Assembly (NCBI GenBank): GCA_024401535.1
Contig: JAKSKX010000005.1
Coordinates: 21,558-85,557, forward strand
Length of the DNA stretch: 64,000 nucleotides
Direction of reading: 5' to 3'
Source of the DNA: Paludibacteraceae bacterium
GTDB taxonomy: Bacteria > Bacteroidota > Bacteroidia > Bacteroidales > Paludibacteraceae
Shown here: positions 8,666-17,715 of the stretch, piece by piece
Position numbering within the stretch: the first letter of the stretch is position 1
Layout of the letters: every line of letters begins with the position of its first letter
Notes under the pieces: generated by a model
The model's input: the letters and a program-made list of their open reading frames with translations, nothing else
Database searches by the model: none
What the model was told of the DNA's origin: nothing
Position numbers and translations under genes: made by a program

Positions 8666-9655
8666 TTACTCGATATACTGCATAATAACGAACGCAGCGT
8701 TGATTACTGCCAAAATTATGGCTATCCATCGGGAAATTAGGTCTTTGTCGAATAGAGCGCTCAGCATACATCCCAGAAACAATGCTCCGAAAGCTGTCAC
8801 TGTATGCAGTGCGTAACCGATGCCGTCCTTGAATATCACGACGAACAGAATACTTATGAAGAACACTGCGAAAAGCAGTGTGAACATTCCTCGTTGCCTA
8901 ACACTTTCATGTGTGAAGAATATGGACAACCTGAATAGGGAGTATATTGAAAGAAGAAGTACGAAAAGTGAGTAAATCTTCTCTATTATGCTCAAATCGT
9001 AGTAGCCGTCAAGCGATACAAGCTGAAGCACTGGTGTGGCTATAGTGCTGAAGTCTATTCCAATATATAGCAGAATGGGAATAGAGTACAGCAGTGTCAC
9101 CAGATAGCCTATTATAAGGGAGAGTAGTGTTCTCACCGAAAATGCGTTGCAGAATCTGAAAAATGACGCAATAGGAACAGCATAGAGAATAAACAAAGGA
9201 AAGTTTATCGACCCCAATGCTATTAGAGCCCCTATATTGAAAGAAATTAGCTCTGAGCGGTTGTCAACGTACGCCAGTGCCAGAATGACTGCAATAAGCA
9301 ATATAAGAGCGTGTATTCCGCCCGCACTGGCCATGTCGTGTGTTGTGAACAAAGTAAGGAAAAAGGCGCCTGTAATCGTAGGCAGCAGCGTTCTGACTCT
9401 GATAAGGCTGAATTTTTCATTTATGATGAAAAGCAGGTATGAAATCAGGAGCGCTCCGATCAGGTTGGCATAGTCTCTGAAGCTTTCGCCAAAATTGACA
9501 TAGTAAAGTACCTGAGACAATACTGATCCGGCTGTTTCGTCCTCGGATGTTAAGGCTATGGTTTGAGGTAGAGTAAGCCACAAAGCTATAGTAACAACTA
9601 TCCATATTGTATAGTTGATAATGCTTGGTTCTATTTTATTTGTCCAATTTCTCAT
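8666..9655 (-). CDS. Multi-pass membrane protein, DUF6427-like
   Basis: A 329-aa protein that is hydrophobic over most of its length, with about nine to ten membrane segments and short polar loops. The overall pattern (NYVNFG-type loop, FFLTLF, LALAYVDNR, SINFPLFILYAVPIASFFRF) resembles the Bacteroidetes family DUF6427. I see no catalytic or ligand motif and assign no function. It is 9 bases from the DedA-type gene, so the two are probably co-transcribed. Confidence 0.5.
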   Translation of the reverse strand: MRNWTNKIEPSIINYTIWIVVTIALWLTLPQTIALTSEDETAGSVLSQVLYYVNFGESFRDYANLIGALLISYLLFIINEKFSLIRVRTLLPTITGAFFLTLFTTHDMASAGGIHALILLIAVILALAYVDNRSELISFNIGALIALGSINFPLFILYAVPIASFFRFCNAFSVRTLLSLIIGYLVTLLYSIPILLYIGIDFSTIATPVLQLVSLDGYYDLSIIEKIYSLFVLLLSIYSLFRLSIFFTHESVRQRGMFTLLFAVFFISILFVVIFKDGIGYALHTVTAFGALFLGCMLSALFDKDLISRWIAIILAVINAAFVIMQYIE

Positions 9656-9677
9656 CCTCTGTCTGATAGATAATAAT

Positions 9678-9713
9678 AAGGAGAATTCGCGGATAAATCC
9701 ATGAATTCTCCTT
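9678..9713 (-). terminator. Terminator after purD
   Basis: AAGGAGAATTC (9678-9688) pairs with GAATTCTCCTT (9703-9713) around a 14-base loop, just downstream of purD in the minus direction and upstream of the membrane-protein operon. Confidence 0.7.
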
Positions 9714-9727
9714 ATTTGTATTATGTT

Positions 9728-10996
9728 TTACAAGTCAAAACCGATGTCTCTTCTGAAGTATTTCTTCTCGAAGTCGATTGTGTTTGCGTTCTTGAACGAC
9801 TGAGCAAGTGCTTCAGCCTTAGTGTTTCCGTAAGAGCTGACAGACATAACGCGGCCACCGCTTGTTACGATGTTGCCGTTTTCAATCTTTGTTCCTGCGT
9901 GGAATACTATGCTGTTCTCTACTTTGTCAAGTCCTGTGATGACCTTGCCCTTCTCGTAAGCCTCAGGGTATCCTCCGGAAACAAGCATTACGGTAACCGC
10001 AGTGCGTGAATCCTCCTCCAACACTCTTGAACCAAGGTTGCCCTCAGCTACGCCTTCAAACAAGTCAACAAGGTCGCTCTTGATACGAAGCATTACAGCT
10101 TCAGTTTCAGGGTCTCCCATACGAACGTTGTACTCGATAACCATAGGCTCGTTCTTGACGTTTATCAAGCCAAGGAATATGAATCCCTTATATGTGATCT
10201 TCTCTTCTTTTAATCCCTTGATTGTAGGGATGACGATACGCTCCTCAACCTTCTTCATGAATGTTGCGTCTGCGAAAGGAACAGGGCTGACAGCACCCAT
10301 GCCTCCTGTGTTCAATCCCTTGTCACCCTCTCCAATTCTCTTGTAGTCCTTTGCAACAGGAAGAATCTTGTATGACTCTCCGTCAGTTAGGACGAATACA
10401 GAACACTCGATGCCAGAAAGGAACTCCTCGATCACTACAGTAGCACTGGCTGCACCGAACTTTCCGTCAAGCATGTTGGCTAGTTCTAACTTGGCTGTTT
10501 CAAGGTCAGGGATGATAAGCACACCCTTTCCGGCAGCAAGACCGTCAGCTTTAAGGACGTAAGGAGCTTCAAGAGTCTCAAGAAACTTCTTTCCCTCCTC
10601 CAAAGTTGCAGAAGTGAAGCTCTTGTACTGGGCAGTAGGGATGTTGTGGCGTATCATGAATGCCTTTGCAAAATCTTTGCTTCCCTCCAATTCGGCACCC
10701 TGCTTCGAAGGTCCAATAACAGGAATGCTCTTTAACTGAGTGTCGTTCTGGAAAAAGTCATATACACCCTTAACAAGCGGATCTTCAGGACCAACAACCA
10801 CCATGTCGATTTTTTTCTCGATGGCAAAAGCCTTGATAGCTTCGAAATCGTCAGCCTTGATGTTAACATTCTGAGCCAATCCTGCTGTACCTCCATTTCC
10901 TGGAGCTACATAAAGATTCTCTACTTTAGGGCTTTGCTTGATTTTCCAAGCCAAAGCGTGCTCGCGTCCTCCGCTTCCTAACAATAGTATATTCAT
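9728..10996 (-). CDS. purD: Phosphoribosylamine-glycine ligase
   Basis: A 422-aa enzyme of normal length for the second step of purine synthesis: phosphoribosylamine + glycine + ATP to GAR. The N-terminus [15 protein letters not shown], the ATP-grasp parts [14 protein letters not shown] and [25 protein letters not shown] and the signature [15 protein letters not shown] are all present. It stands apart from other pur genes and is flanked by a terminator downstream. It may share a transcript with the deacetylase gene 42 bases upstream. Confidence 0.96.
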   Translation of the reverse strand: MNILLLGSGGREHALAWKIKQSPKVENLYVAPGNGGTAGLAQNVNIKADDFEAIKAFAIEKKIDMVVVGPEDPLVKGVYDFFQNDTQLKSIPVIGPSKQGAELEGSKDFAKAFMIRHNIPTAQYKSFTSATLEEGKKFLETLEAPYVLKADGLAAGKGVLIIPDLETAKLELANMLDGKFGAASATVVIEEFLSGIECSVFVLTDGESYKILPVAKDYKRIGEGDKGLNTGGMGAVSPVPFADATFMKKVEERIVIPTIKGLKEEKITYKGFIFLGLINVKNEPMVIEYNVRMGDPETEAVMLRIKSDLVDLFEGVAEGNLGSRVLEEDSRTAVTVMLVSGGYPEAYEKGKVITGLDKVENSIVFHAGTKIENGNIVTSGGRVMSVSSYGNTKAEALAQSFKNANTIDFEKKYFRRDIGFDL

Positions 10997-11038
10997 AGTC
11001 TTATAATTATTATCTGGATAAACCTAATGAATTTGAAC

Positions 11039-11668
11039 TTAGAATAGAGGTTTCATCTCTATTTTTTCGAATGAGTAGCCTTGAGATTTCAGCCATTCGA
11101 TAGACTGTGGCAGTGCTGTCTTGAGTTTGTCAATGCTTTTCAGCGAATCATGAAATACGATAACAGATCCGTTTCGTGCATATTTTTTGACATTGTCGAA
11201 CACATCCTGCGCAGTCAGTTTTTTGCTATAGTCTCTGGTCACCACATCCCACATTATAATCCTGCGGGTTCTTCTTAGTATCAGGGCATGAATCTTTCTA
11301 AGCTGTCCGTGTGGGGGCCTGAAAAGATTCGAGTTTATTAGCTTGTCGGCCTCATATATGTTCTTGAAATAGTGCTGACTGCTAACCTTGAATGCTTGGA
11401 GATGGTTGAATGTGTGGTTTCCCACGGAATGCCCTTCGCTGAGAATGTTTGCGAAAAGTTCCGGGTGTTTCCTCACATTATCTCCCACGCAGAAGAATGT
11501 GGCTTTAATGTTGTATTTTCTCAAAGTCTCCAGAATCCATGGGTTAGCTTCGGGAATAGGTCCGTCGTCAAAAGTGAGATAAACCTTTTTCTCGCTGCTG
11601 TTTATTCTCCAGACAGACTCTTTGTACAAGAGGTGTCGGACGAATTCTGGAGGTTGTTCAATAAACAT
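11039..11668 (-). CDS. Polysaccharide deacetylase (NodB domain, CE4)
   Basis: A 209-aa protein. NodB motifs appear in order: TFDDGP (metal Asp and base, about residue 32), HTFNHL (metal His pair), RPPHGQ, a WDVVTRDY region, and VFHDS at the end. CE4 enzymes remove N-acetyl groups from peptidoglycan, chitin or cell-surface polysaccharide. There is no clear signal peptide, so it may act in the cytoplasm or be exported another way. The start overlaps the stop codon of the DUF2723 gene by one base (TAATG), so the two are translationally coupled, which suggests a shared envelope-glycan role. Confidence 0.88.
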   Translation of the reverse strand: MFIEQPPEFVRHLLYKESVWRINSSEKKVYLTFDDGPIPEANPWILETLRKYNIKATFFCVGDNVRKHPELFANILSEGHSVGNHTFNHLQAFKVSSQHYFKNIYEADKLINSNLFRPPHGQLRKIHALILRRTRRIIMWDVVTRDYSKKLTAQDVFDNVKKYARNGSVIVFHDSLKSIDKLKTALPQSIEWLKSQGYSFEKIEMKPLF

Positions 11669-14600
11669 TATCTCTTACTAAAATATTTGGCAAGCTCTCT
11701 GTAAAAGTCATTGACTGTCTGAGTGTTGGCATCAGAGTACTCTGTGTCTTCAGCTCTCTTGGCAGACTCGTTCAAAGAGTCGTACATGCTCCAGTACTGC
11801 GCAACATCGTTGGATGCGCTCTTCTTCTGATTCTCACTAAGCTTGTTGAACCAGTCTCTGTACTGCTTGCAAGTAGTAGTAATTTCATCGCGTAGAGCCT
11901 TGCCTTTTTCTATTTCGCCAAGACCAAGATACATGTTCGAGATACGAACATTTGAATAATCTGCGTACACATTATATGTCGGAAGCTCCTCCATGCACTT
12001 GTCAAGTACTGCAATTGCACTGTCTTTCTTGCCCTCTGCGATTAGGCCGTCAGCCAATCTTAGGAACATGTGTCGGAAAGTCTTACCCATTCTCATGGCA
12101 TTCTCATCCATGTATGTGTTAGGGTCTTTGACGTTACCCCAGGCAAACTTGTTCATCATGTTGTCATACATGATGTCTGTGTCGATTGCGTCAATTCTCT
12201 TGAATGGAGTCACGCGGTAGCCCATACCTTCAAGTCTTAGATAGCTGTAGTCTCCCATTACAGGCTTGCCGTTTTGGTCAACGAACTTTCTGCCGTTCTC
12301 GACTCTCTGCTCAACACTCTCGAACTCACTATAGCTTTCGCTTCCTACAGTGACAGCGAAGTATATAGGAGTCTTCCAGTCCTTGTTCGAGCGGATCAAG
12401 TCAAGAATGAACAAATCCTGCTTGCCAAGATAATTCTTTCCAGAGAAGTCTAAAACCATTGGCTTGATCTTCTTAACTCCGCCTGTAGTGTCTATGTCAT
12501 CAACTGTTGGTTTGAAACCGGCAGCGATTACAGCGTCATAGTCAACAGGAACGATAATCTTTTTTGTAGGAAGAATGTTGATGTTGTCTCTATATCCAAG
12601 ATTCTTGGACAAATTTGTGTTAAGCATGAACTCGAAGGCCTGATCGATAGTTAGTGATTCGAACTTGTCGTCGATGTAAACAACGTCAAGCTTTCCGTTA
12701 GAGTAGTCTGCAGACTTCAGTCCCATAGGAAGAGCCTTTGAATCGTATGCGTCGTTCTGCATTTGGTCAACATACCAGTCCATCTGTAGGTAAGAAAGGT
12801 TACCCACACGCTTGTCTGTTCCCTCGCCTTCTACCTCCTGGTTGTACCAAAGAGGGAAAGTGTCGTTGTCTCCGTTTGTGAATATGATACCCTGGCTTGG
12901 AATAGACCTCAAGTAGTTTGCACCGTAGTCTCTGCAAATGAATCTTCCGCTTCTGTCGTGGTCATCCCAGTTCTGAACGGCCAAAACAGTAGGAACTGAT
13001 GACGACATTGCCAATGCAATGACAGCGCAGATTTTCTTGTTAGAGATTATTTGGTTCAAAAGCTGAGCTATGTAAAGTACACCGAAGCCAATCCATATAC
13101 AGAACGCATAGAAACTACCTGCATACGCGTAGTCTCGTTCACGTGGCTGGTATGGTGTCTGGTTCAAATATACTACGATAGCAAGTCCAGTCATTACGAA
13201 CAACACCAAAGTAAGCCAGAAGCTCTGCATACCCTTCTTGCCTCTGCTGAATTGAGACAAGATACCAAAGATTCCCAAAATCAAAGGAAGGAAGTAGTAA
13301 GTGTTCCTACCTCTGTTCTCCTTCATAATATCAGGAAGTGACTCTTGGTCTCCAACCAATAGATTGTCAATGAAAGGAATACCCGAAATCCAGTTTCCGT
13401 TAGTTATCTCGCCATGTCCCTGAATGTCGTTTTGTCTTCCCACGAAGTTCCACATGAAGTATCTCCAGTACATGAATCCCACTTGGTATGTAAAGAAGAA
13501 CTGCATGTTGTCAGCCTGTGTCGGAGCCGCAATCTTTTTGCCGTTGTCAGCTCTGATTATGTTCTTGTCATTTACACCTCCCCAGCTCTTGTATGCCTTG
13601 ACATGACTCTGCTGTTTGCTATGCATACGAGGGAACAGCATCTGGAACTGAGACTGGTACTGGTATGTTTTCTTTGTGTCGTAAACAATGTACTTGTCAG
13701 CTTCGTTTTCGTTCTTCTTGATAGCCTTTGCATAAAGGTTGTAGCCTTCGTCGTAGGCAACTGTTCCCGAACGGGTTCTCTTGTATTCAGATGCATAGCT
13801 TTCTCCGTAAAGAAGCGGAGTGTCGCCGTACTGGTCACGGTTCAAGTAGCTCTTTAGTGCGAATACGTCGTCCGGAGAGTTCTGGTCCATTGTAGGATTA
13901 GCACACGAACGGATGATTAGCACTGCATAGGTAGAGTAGCCAAGAAGTATCACTGTCAAACAAATCATGATTGTGTTTAGCAATACTACAGGCTTCTTGA
14001 TTACATTTGAGTTCTGGCTGTAGAATAGGAATGCTGCCAATCCTATTGTAAGGACAATTCCTAGGAATATGTGTGTGCCAAAGAACGGAATGCCAAGCAG
14101 CACGACAGAAGCTACGAAGAAGGCAATCTGCTTTGTTGTTAGCTCATCTCCCTTGTTGAATGTAATATAGATGCCATAGATTAGGCAGGCAATCAATACT
14201 ACACTATATATTACAGTTCCTGTGTTGAAACTGCATCCAAGCGTATTTACAAAGAACAGTTCGAACCATCCTGCTGTAGTCACGAAACCTGGAACCACTC
14301 CATAAAGGATTACAGCCAAAAGGAAGCATGAGAAAATCAATGAATAGATGATTCCCTTTGTTGTTGTGTTCTTGTTCTTTCTGAAGTAGTAAACAAGTAC
14401 TAGCGCTGGAATTGAAAGCAGGTTCAAAAGGTGGACACCTATTGAAAGTCCCATCAAGTATGCAATAAGCACAAGCCAACGGTTTGCGTAAGGCTTGTCA
14501 GCAATATCCTCCCACTTCAATATTGCCCAGAACACCACGGCTGTAAACATTGAGGAAGAAGCATATACCTCAGCCTCGACTGCCGAGAACCAGAATGTGT

Positions 14601-15003
14601 CAGAGAAAGTGTATGCCAAAGCACCAATAACACCGCAACTCATGATTACGATTGTCTTGTTGCTTGACACTTCAAATCTGTCTTCGCAGATAGTTACGCG
14701 AACCATGTGTGTAATAGTCCAGAACAGGAACAGAATAGTCAGCGCACTCATTGTTGCCGAGAATATGTTCACCATTTTGGCTACTTCGCTTGCTTCACTT
14801 GCAAAAAGTATGAAGAAACGAGCCATCAACATAAAGAAAGGTGCTCCAGGCGGGTGTCCTATCTCCATTTTATCTGCGGTACTGATAAACTCTCCGCAGT
14901 CCCAAAAGCTTGCTGTCGGCTCTATCGTAAGCAGATAAACTACTAACGATATAGCAAAAACAACCCAACCAGTCAAGTTGTTGATAAACTGAAATCGTTT
15001 CAT
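11668..15003 (-). CDS. DUF2723 large membrane protein (glycosyltransferase-like)
   Basis: A 1111-aa protein. The N-terminal third has about ten membrane segments and begins with the family pattern VYLLTIEPTASFWDCGEFIS, then KMEIGHPPGAPFFMLMAR, where the acidic and glycine residues resemble the active loop of protein O-mannosyltransferases. More membrane segments lie at about residues 560-680. The C-terminal 400 residues are soluble, with NGDNDTFPLWYNQEVEG and TPR-like helices near the end. Members are universal in Bacteroidetes and are candidates for lipid-linked-sugar-dependent O-glycosylation in the periplasm; that role is inferred. A promoter lies just upstream. Confidence 0.85.
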   Translation of the reverse strand: MKRFQFINNLTGWVVFAISLVVYLLTIEPTASFWDCGEFISTADKMEIGHPPGAPFFMLMARFFILFASEASEVAKMVNIFSATMSALTILFLFWTITHMVRVTICEDRFEVSSNKTIVIMSCGVIGALAYTFSDTFWFSAVEAEVYASSSMFTAVVFWAILKWEDIADKPYANRWLVLIAYLMGLSIGVHLLNLLSIPALVLVYYFRKNKNTTTKGIIYSLIFSCFLLAVILYGVVPGFVTTAGWFELFFVNTLGCSFNTGTVIYSVVLIACLIYGIYITFNKGDELTTKQIAFFVASVVLLGIPFFGTHIFLGIVLTIGLAAFLFYSQNSNVIKKPVVLLNTIMICLTVILLGYSTYAVLIIRSCANPTMDQNSPDDVFALKSYLNRDQYGDTPLLYGESYASEYKRTRSGTVAYDEGYNLYAKAIKKNENEADKYIVYDTKKTYQYQSQFQMLFPRMHSKQQSHVKAYKSWGGVNDKNIIRADNGKKIAAPTQADNMQFFFTYQVGFMYWRYFMWNFVGRQNDIQGHGEITNGNWISGIPFIDNLLVGDQESLPDIMKENRGRNTYYFLPLILGIFGILSQFSRGKKGMQSFWLTLVLFVMTGLAIVVYLNQTPYQPRERDYAYAGSFYAFCIWIGFGVLYIAQLLNQIISNKKICAVIALAMSSSVPTVLAVQNWDDHDRSGRFICRDYGANYLRSIPSQGIIFTNGDNDTFPLWYNQEVEGEGTDKRVGNLSYLQMDWYVDQMQNDAYDSKALPMGLKSADYSNGKLDVVYIDDKFESLTIDQAFEFMLNTNLSKNLGYRDNINILPTKKIIVPVDYDAVIAAGFKPTVDDIDTTGGVKKIKPMVLDFSGKNYLGKQDLFILDLIRSNKDWKTPIYFAVTVGSESYSEFESVEQRVENGRKFVDQNGKPVMGDYSYLRLEGMGYRVTPFKRIDAIDTDIMYDNMMNKFAWGNVKDPNTYMDENAMRMGKTFRHMFLRLADGLIAEGKKDSAIAVLDKCMEELPTYNVYADYSNVRISNMYLGLGEIEKGKALRDEITTTCKQYRDWFNKLSENQKKSASNDVAQYWSMYDSLNESAKRAEDTEYSDANTQTVNDFYRELAKYFSKR

Positions 15004-15052
15004 TTTTTAATTGTTGTTCTTATCTAATTATCCGAATTTACTATTTAGTCTG

Positions 15053-15060
15053 CAAATATA
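15053..15060 (-). promoter_or_regulatory. -7 box of the DUF2723 transcript
   Basis: On the minus strand TATATTTG (15060 to 15053) followed by CAGA matches TAnnTTTG, 50 bases before the DUF2723 start. An A/T-rich stretch lies upstream. Confidence 0.5.
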
Positions 15061-15100
15061 GACATTTTTTTTCAATTTCTGGTTACTTGTTGCCTATATT

Positions 15101-15622
15101 CTAATATCCCCACGATTTTATAATTGAATCTGCCTTTACTTTCTCGATTTCTTCGACGCTAATGACCAATAAAGTTCTTTCTTTAGATGCGGAGTCTACA
15201 AAGAATCCATTATATTCATATTGCAAGCATTTCTTTTTATCGAAATGATAGGATATTTTTAATGTGGCATTAAGGTGCCCGTCAATAGTATTGTATAGTT
15301 CTTTGCTTTGGTAGGTGTCAGATTCAGAAAAAATAGTGTCGTTTCTTATTTCTATTCTTTTGCATATTGATTCTGATGATTCAGTTCTGGACTTTTCCCA
15401 GATTATGCATCCGTAATTTTCCTTAGGACTGGTAGGTGTAATTTCTATCATTTTGAATTCGTCTGTTAGTGGAGTCAGTCCAATTATTTCCCTCTCTTTA
15501 TTGAATGATTGGCCATATTTGTCTATGGTATTTTGTGACAATCTGTTGTCATAGAAGCATGAGGGGAAGTGAATTGAAGTAAAAGAAAATGCGATGAAAA
15601 GGAACTTTTTTAGCTGTATCAT
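15101..15622 (-). CDS. Small predicted lipoprotein, unknown family
   Basis: A 173-aa protein with a basic N-terminus, a hydrophobic stretch and a Cys at residue 22 (HFPSC) that could be a weak lipobox. The remainder is polar, with alternating beta-like segments and no motif I recognise. Codon use is richer in A/T-ending codons than that of the neighbouring DUF2723 and metK genes. It is probably expressed alone, since metK has a terminator at 15648-15669. Confidence 0.5.
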   Translation of the reverse strand: MIQLKKFLFIAFSFTSIHFPSCFYDNRLSQNTIDKYGQSFNKEREIIGLTPLTDEFKMIEITPTSPKENYGCIIWEKSRTESSESICKRIEIRNDTIFSESDTYQSKELYNTIDGHLNATLKISYHFDKKKCLQYEYNGFFVDSASKERTLLVISVEEIEKVKADSIIKSWGY

Positions 15623-15647
15623 TTCGTTTTGCTAATAAATAAACGAA

Positions 15648-15669
15648 AGACGGACATAAATGCCCGTCT
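15648..15669 (-). terminator. Terminator after metK
   Basis: AGACGG (15648-15653) pairs with CCGTCT (15664-15669), with an inner CAT/ATG stem, followed on the minus strand by a T-rich run. Confidence 0.65.
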
Positions 15670-15692
15670 CTTTTATGGATTGTGGAGGATTT

Positions 15693-16949
15693 TTATTTGA
15701 AAAGTTTCTTCAAATCCTCGACTTTGTCGGTCTTTTCCCAAGTGAAAAGTTCGACCTCTTTCTTGTATTCCTTGCCGAAAGAGTCTGTGAATGTTTTTGT
15801 TACAACCTTCGGCTCACGGCCAAGATGTCCGTATGAAGCAGTTTCCAAGTACTTCGGCTCGCGAAGTTTTAGTCTGTCCTCGATAGCTTTAGGGCGGAAA
15901 TCGAACAGTCCGCTTATTTGGATCTTTGTTGCGATTTCTCCGTCAGTAAGAGAAACAGTTGATGTTCCGTAAGTATTGATGTAAAGGTTCATAGGCTCGG
16001 CAACTCCGATAGCGTAGGCAACTTGAACAAGACACTCCTTAGCAATGCCTGCGGCTACAATGTTCTTTGCCAAGTGGCGAGCTGCGTAGGCTGCAGAACG
16101 GTCAACCTTGCTTGGGTCTTTGCCAGAGAAAGCGCCGCCTCCGTGTGCGCCCTTACCTCCGTATGTGTCAACAATGATTTTTCTGCCGGTCAAACCTGTA
16201 TCTCCGTGAGGACCGCCGATAACGAACTTTCCTGTAGGGTTTACGAACAGCTTGTAGTCGTTCTTGCTAAGCAGGTCTGCATAGACTTTGGAAATCTTTG
16301 CAACCTTTGGAAGTAGTATGTTCTTGACATCAGCTGTGATTTTATCGACCATCTTTTCGTCTGTATCGAACTCGTCATGCTGAGTGCTGACGACGATATC
16401 GGCGATTCTTTTCACTTTGTTGTCGTCTCCATATTCCACAGTAACCTGGCTCTTTGCATCCGGACGAAGGTAGGTCATTTCCTTTCCTTCCTTGCGAATG
16501 TCAGCAAGAACGCGAAGAATTGCGTGTGAAAGGTCAAGAGTTATAGGCATGTAATTTTCTGTTTCGTCAGTGGCATATCCGAACATCATGCCCTGGTCTC
16601 CAGCTCCCTGCTCCTCGATGTTTTCGCGCTCGACACCACGGTTGATGTCTGCACTTTGGCTATGTAGCGCAGAGAATATGCCGCAAGACTCTGCATCGAA
16701 CTTGTACTCTGACTTGGTGTAGCCAATCTTTGTGATTACTTCGCGAGCCACACGCTGATGATCGACTACAGCCGAACTCTTGATTTCGCCGGCTAGCACC
16801 ACTTGACCTGTTGTGACAAGTGTTTCGCAAGCTACCTTGGAATCCTTGTCTTGAGCAAGGTAGTTGTCCAAAATGGCATCGGAAATCTGGTCGGCCACTT
16901 TGTCTGGATGTCCCTCGGAAACACTCTCAGATGTAAAAAAGTAACTCAT
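15693..16949 (-). CDS. metK: S-adenosylmethionine synthetase
   Basis: A 418-aa enzyme making SAM from methionine and ATP. The start is the ATG at 16949 giving [20 protein letters not shown], the classical N-terminus. Other signatures are [32 protein letters not shown] and [16 protein letters not shown]. The frame is open further upstream to 17222, but that stretch contains the promoter and a structured leader, so it is not coding. The leader carries a SAM-II-like aptamer and an intrinsic terminator, so end-product control by SAM is likely. At 418 aa it is slightly longer than the usual 380-400. Confidence 0.96.
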   Translation of the reverse strand: MSYFFTSESVSEGHPDKVADQISDAILDNYLAQDKDSKVACETLVTTGQVVLAGEIKSSAVVDHQRVAREVITKIGYTKSEYKFDAESCGIFSALHSQSADINRGVERENIEEQGAGDQGMMFGYATDETENYMPITLDLSHAILRVLADIRKEGKEMTYLRPDAKSQVTVEYGDDNKVKRIADIVVSTQHDEFDTDEKMVDKITADVKNILLPKVAKISKVYADLLSKNDYKLFVNPTGKFVIGGPHGDTGLTGRKIIVDTYGGKGAHGGGAFSGKDPSKVDRSAAYAARHLAKNIVAAGIAKECLVQVAYAIGVAEPMNLYINTYGTSTVSLTDGEIATKIQISGLFDFRPKAIEDRLKLREPKYLETASYGHLGREPKVVTKTFTDSFGKEYKKEVELFTWEKTDKVEDLKKLFK

Positions 16950-16982
16950 AGTTTGTAATGATTTAACTATTAAATAAAAAAA

Positions 16983-17006
16983 CAGCTCCACCTTTTCGGC
17001 GTGCTG
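16983..17006 (-). terminator. Intrinsic terminator inside the metK leader (attenuator)
   Basis: On the minus strand CAGC-A-CGCC-GAAAA-GGTG-GA-GCTG folds into a compact hairpin followed at once by seven T. It lies about 25 bases before the metK ATG, so it can only act on metK itself. The outer 5' arm overlaps TGCAG (17008-17004), which can instead pair with CTGCA (17039-17035), giving a possible antiterminator. Confidence 0.75.
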
Positions 17007-17059
17007 CATCCATAAAATAATTAAAAAATGTCTTTGCAGTTGAGAAGCATGTTTCTCAT

Positions 17060-17106
17060 CTTTAGCATTTTTTATTGTGGTTGCAATCGCACAAATCCGT
17101 CCACGG
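17060..17106 (-). promoter_or_regulatory. SAM-II (SAM-alpha)-like riboswitch aptamer
   Basis: Read on the minus strand, the segment has CCGTGG, then GGATTTG, ATTGCA, CCAC and AAATGCTAAAG. This matches the order and conserved bases of SAM-II aptamers as I remember them from alphaproteobacterial metA leaders: a GUGG/CCAC stem P1, a loop with GAUUUG and UUGCA, an A-rich linker and a 3' GCUAAA that closes the pseudoknot. It lies just after the metK transcription start and before a terminator. Recognition is from memory of the family; a covariance search would decide it. Confidence 0.7.
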
Positions 17107-17118
17107 TGTTTTCGACTG

Positions 17119-17147
17119 CAAAGATACAACTTATTTTTTAATGCAAA
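17119..17147 (-). promoter_or_regulatory. metK promoter
   Basis: On the minus strand TTTG (17147-17144) and TATCTTTG (17126-17119) are separated by 17 bases, slightly shorter than usual. Transcription would start near 17113, giving a leader of about 164 nt before metK. Confidence 0.6.
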
Positions 17148-17419
17148 GAATTTTTGAAGAAATTTGTTGGCCATAATTTGTGTTCCAGTTTTTGATGTTC
17201 TTTTTATACAGTCAAATTGCAAAAATGAAATTTCAGTTTGCCTTTCTTTTAGTCTGGAATAAGTCCAATGATTCTAATTTTGGTTTTTCTCTTCTGTGAG
17301 TCTTTTGGTTTAATTTGTAAGAAAAAACGTTAGCAACGAATACTATTTTTATAGCCAACAAGTTTAAATTCATAAAAAAAGCAATTGTTGTCTAGTTTTG
17401 GGCTTTGGAACGTGTAGTT

Positions 17420-17435
17420 TGGCACGCTTTTTGCA
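17420..17435 (+). promoter_or_regulatory. Sigma-54 (-24/-12) promoter
   Basis: TGGCACGCTTTTTGCA matches the sigma-54 consensus TGGCACG-N4-TTGCW at every defined position. Transcription would start near 17447. The nearest ORF start is 270 bases away and has its own TAnnTTTG promoter, so the first thing transcribed is the short structured segment up to the T-run at 17584. Confidence 0.65.
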
Positions 17436-17446
17436 TTGTAGTTAGT

Positions 17447-17584
17447 AGAGGTTTAAGCCAATTTGAGAAAACTGACTTGCCTTTTGTAGTTTAGTCCTAA
17501 TATTAAATCCTTTCGCTGCGGGAAACCGTGGCAGTAAAAAGAGCGATAAGCATCTCGGTGTTGATTGTTCTTTTTATTTTTTTT
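17447..17584 (+). ncRNA. Candidate sigma-54-dependent small RNA, about 135 nt
   Basis: The segment after the sigma-54 promoter has no ORF of note. It contains a hairpin with CTGC (17516-17519) and GCAG (17531-17534), then a 9-bp stem AAGAGCGAT (17539-17547) with ATTGTTCTT (17564-17572, two G-T pairs), followed by a long T-rich run to 17584. This looks like a small transcript with an intrinsic terminator. Alternatively the RNA continues as a long leader of the GLUG gene. No RNA family is recognised. Confidence 0.45.
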
Positions 17585-17668
17585 GTTGACTATACTGTAT
17601 ATTTATATACATTATATGTTATAAAATCGACAATAAATTTAAAAAATGATGATTTTGTTTGCTATGTA

Positions 17669-17699
17669 TTGGATTTTACTCTATATTTGCAAAATGGTT
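17669..17699 (+). promoter_or_regulatory. Promoter of the GLUG protein gene
   Basis: TTG (17669-17671), a 20-base spacer and TATATTTG (17692-17699) precede the ATG at 17716 by about 16 bases, giving a very short leader. Confidence 0.6.
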
Positions 17700-17715
17700 A
17701 ACTATTTGACGGGTA

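Noticed and set aside
16950-17222. In-frame 91-residue N-terminal extension of MetK
   Set aside because: The stretch contains the promoter -7 box, the aptamer-like segment and a terminator, and the normal MetK N-terminus begins at 16949.
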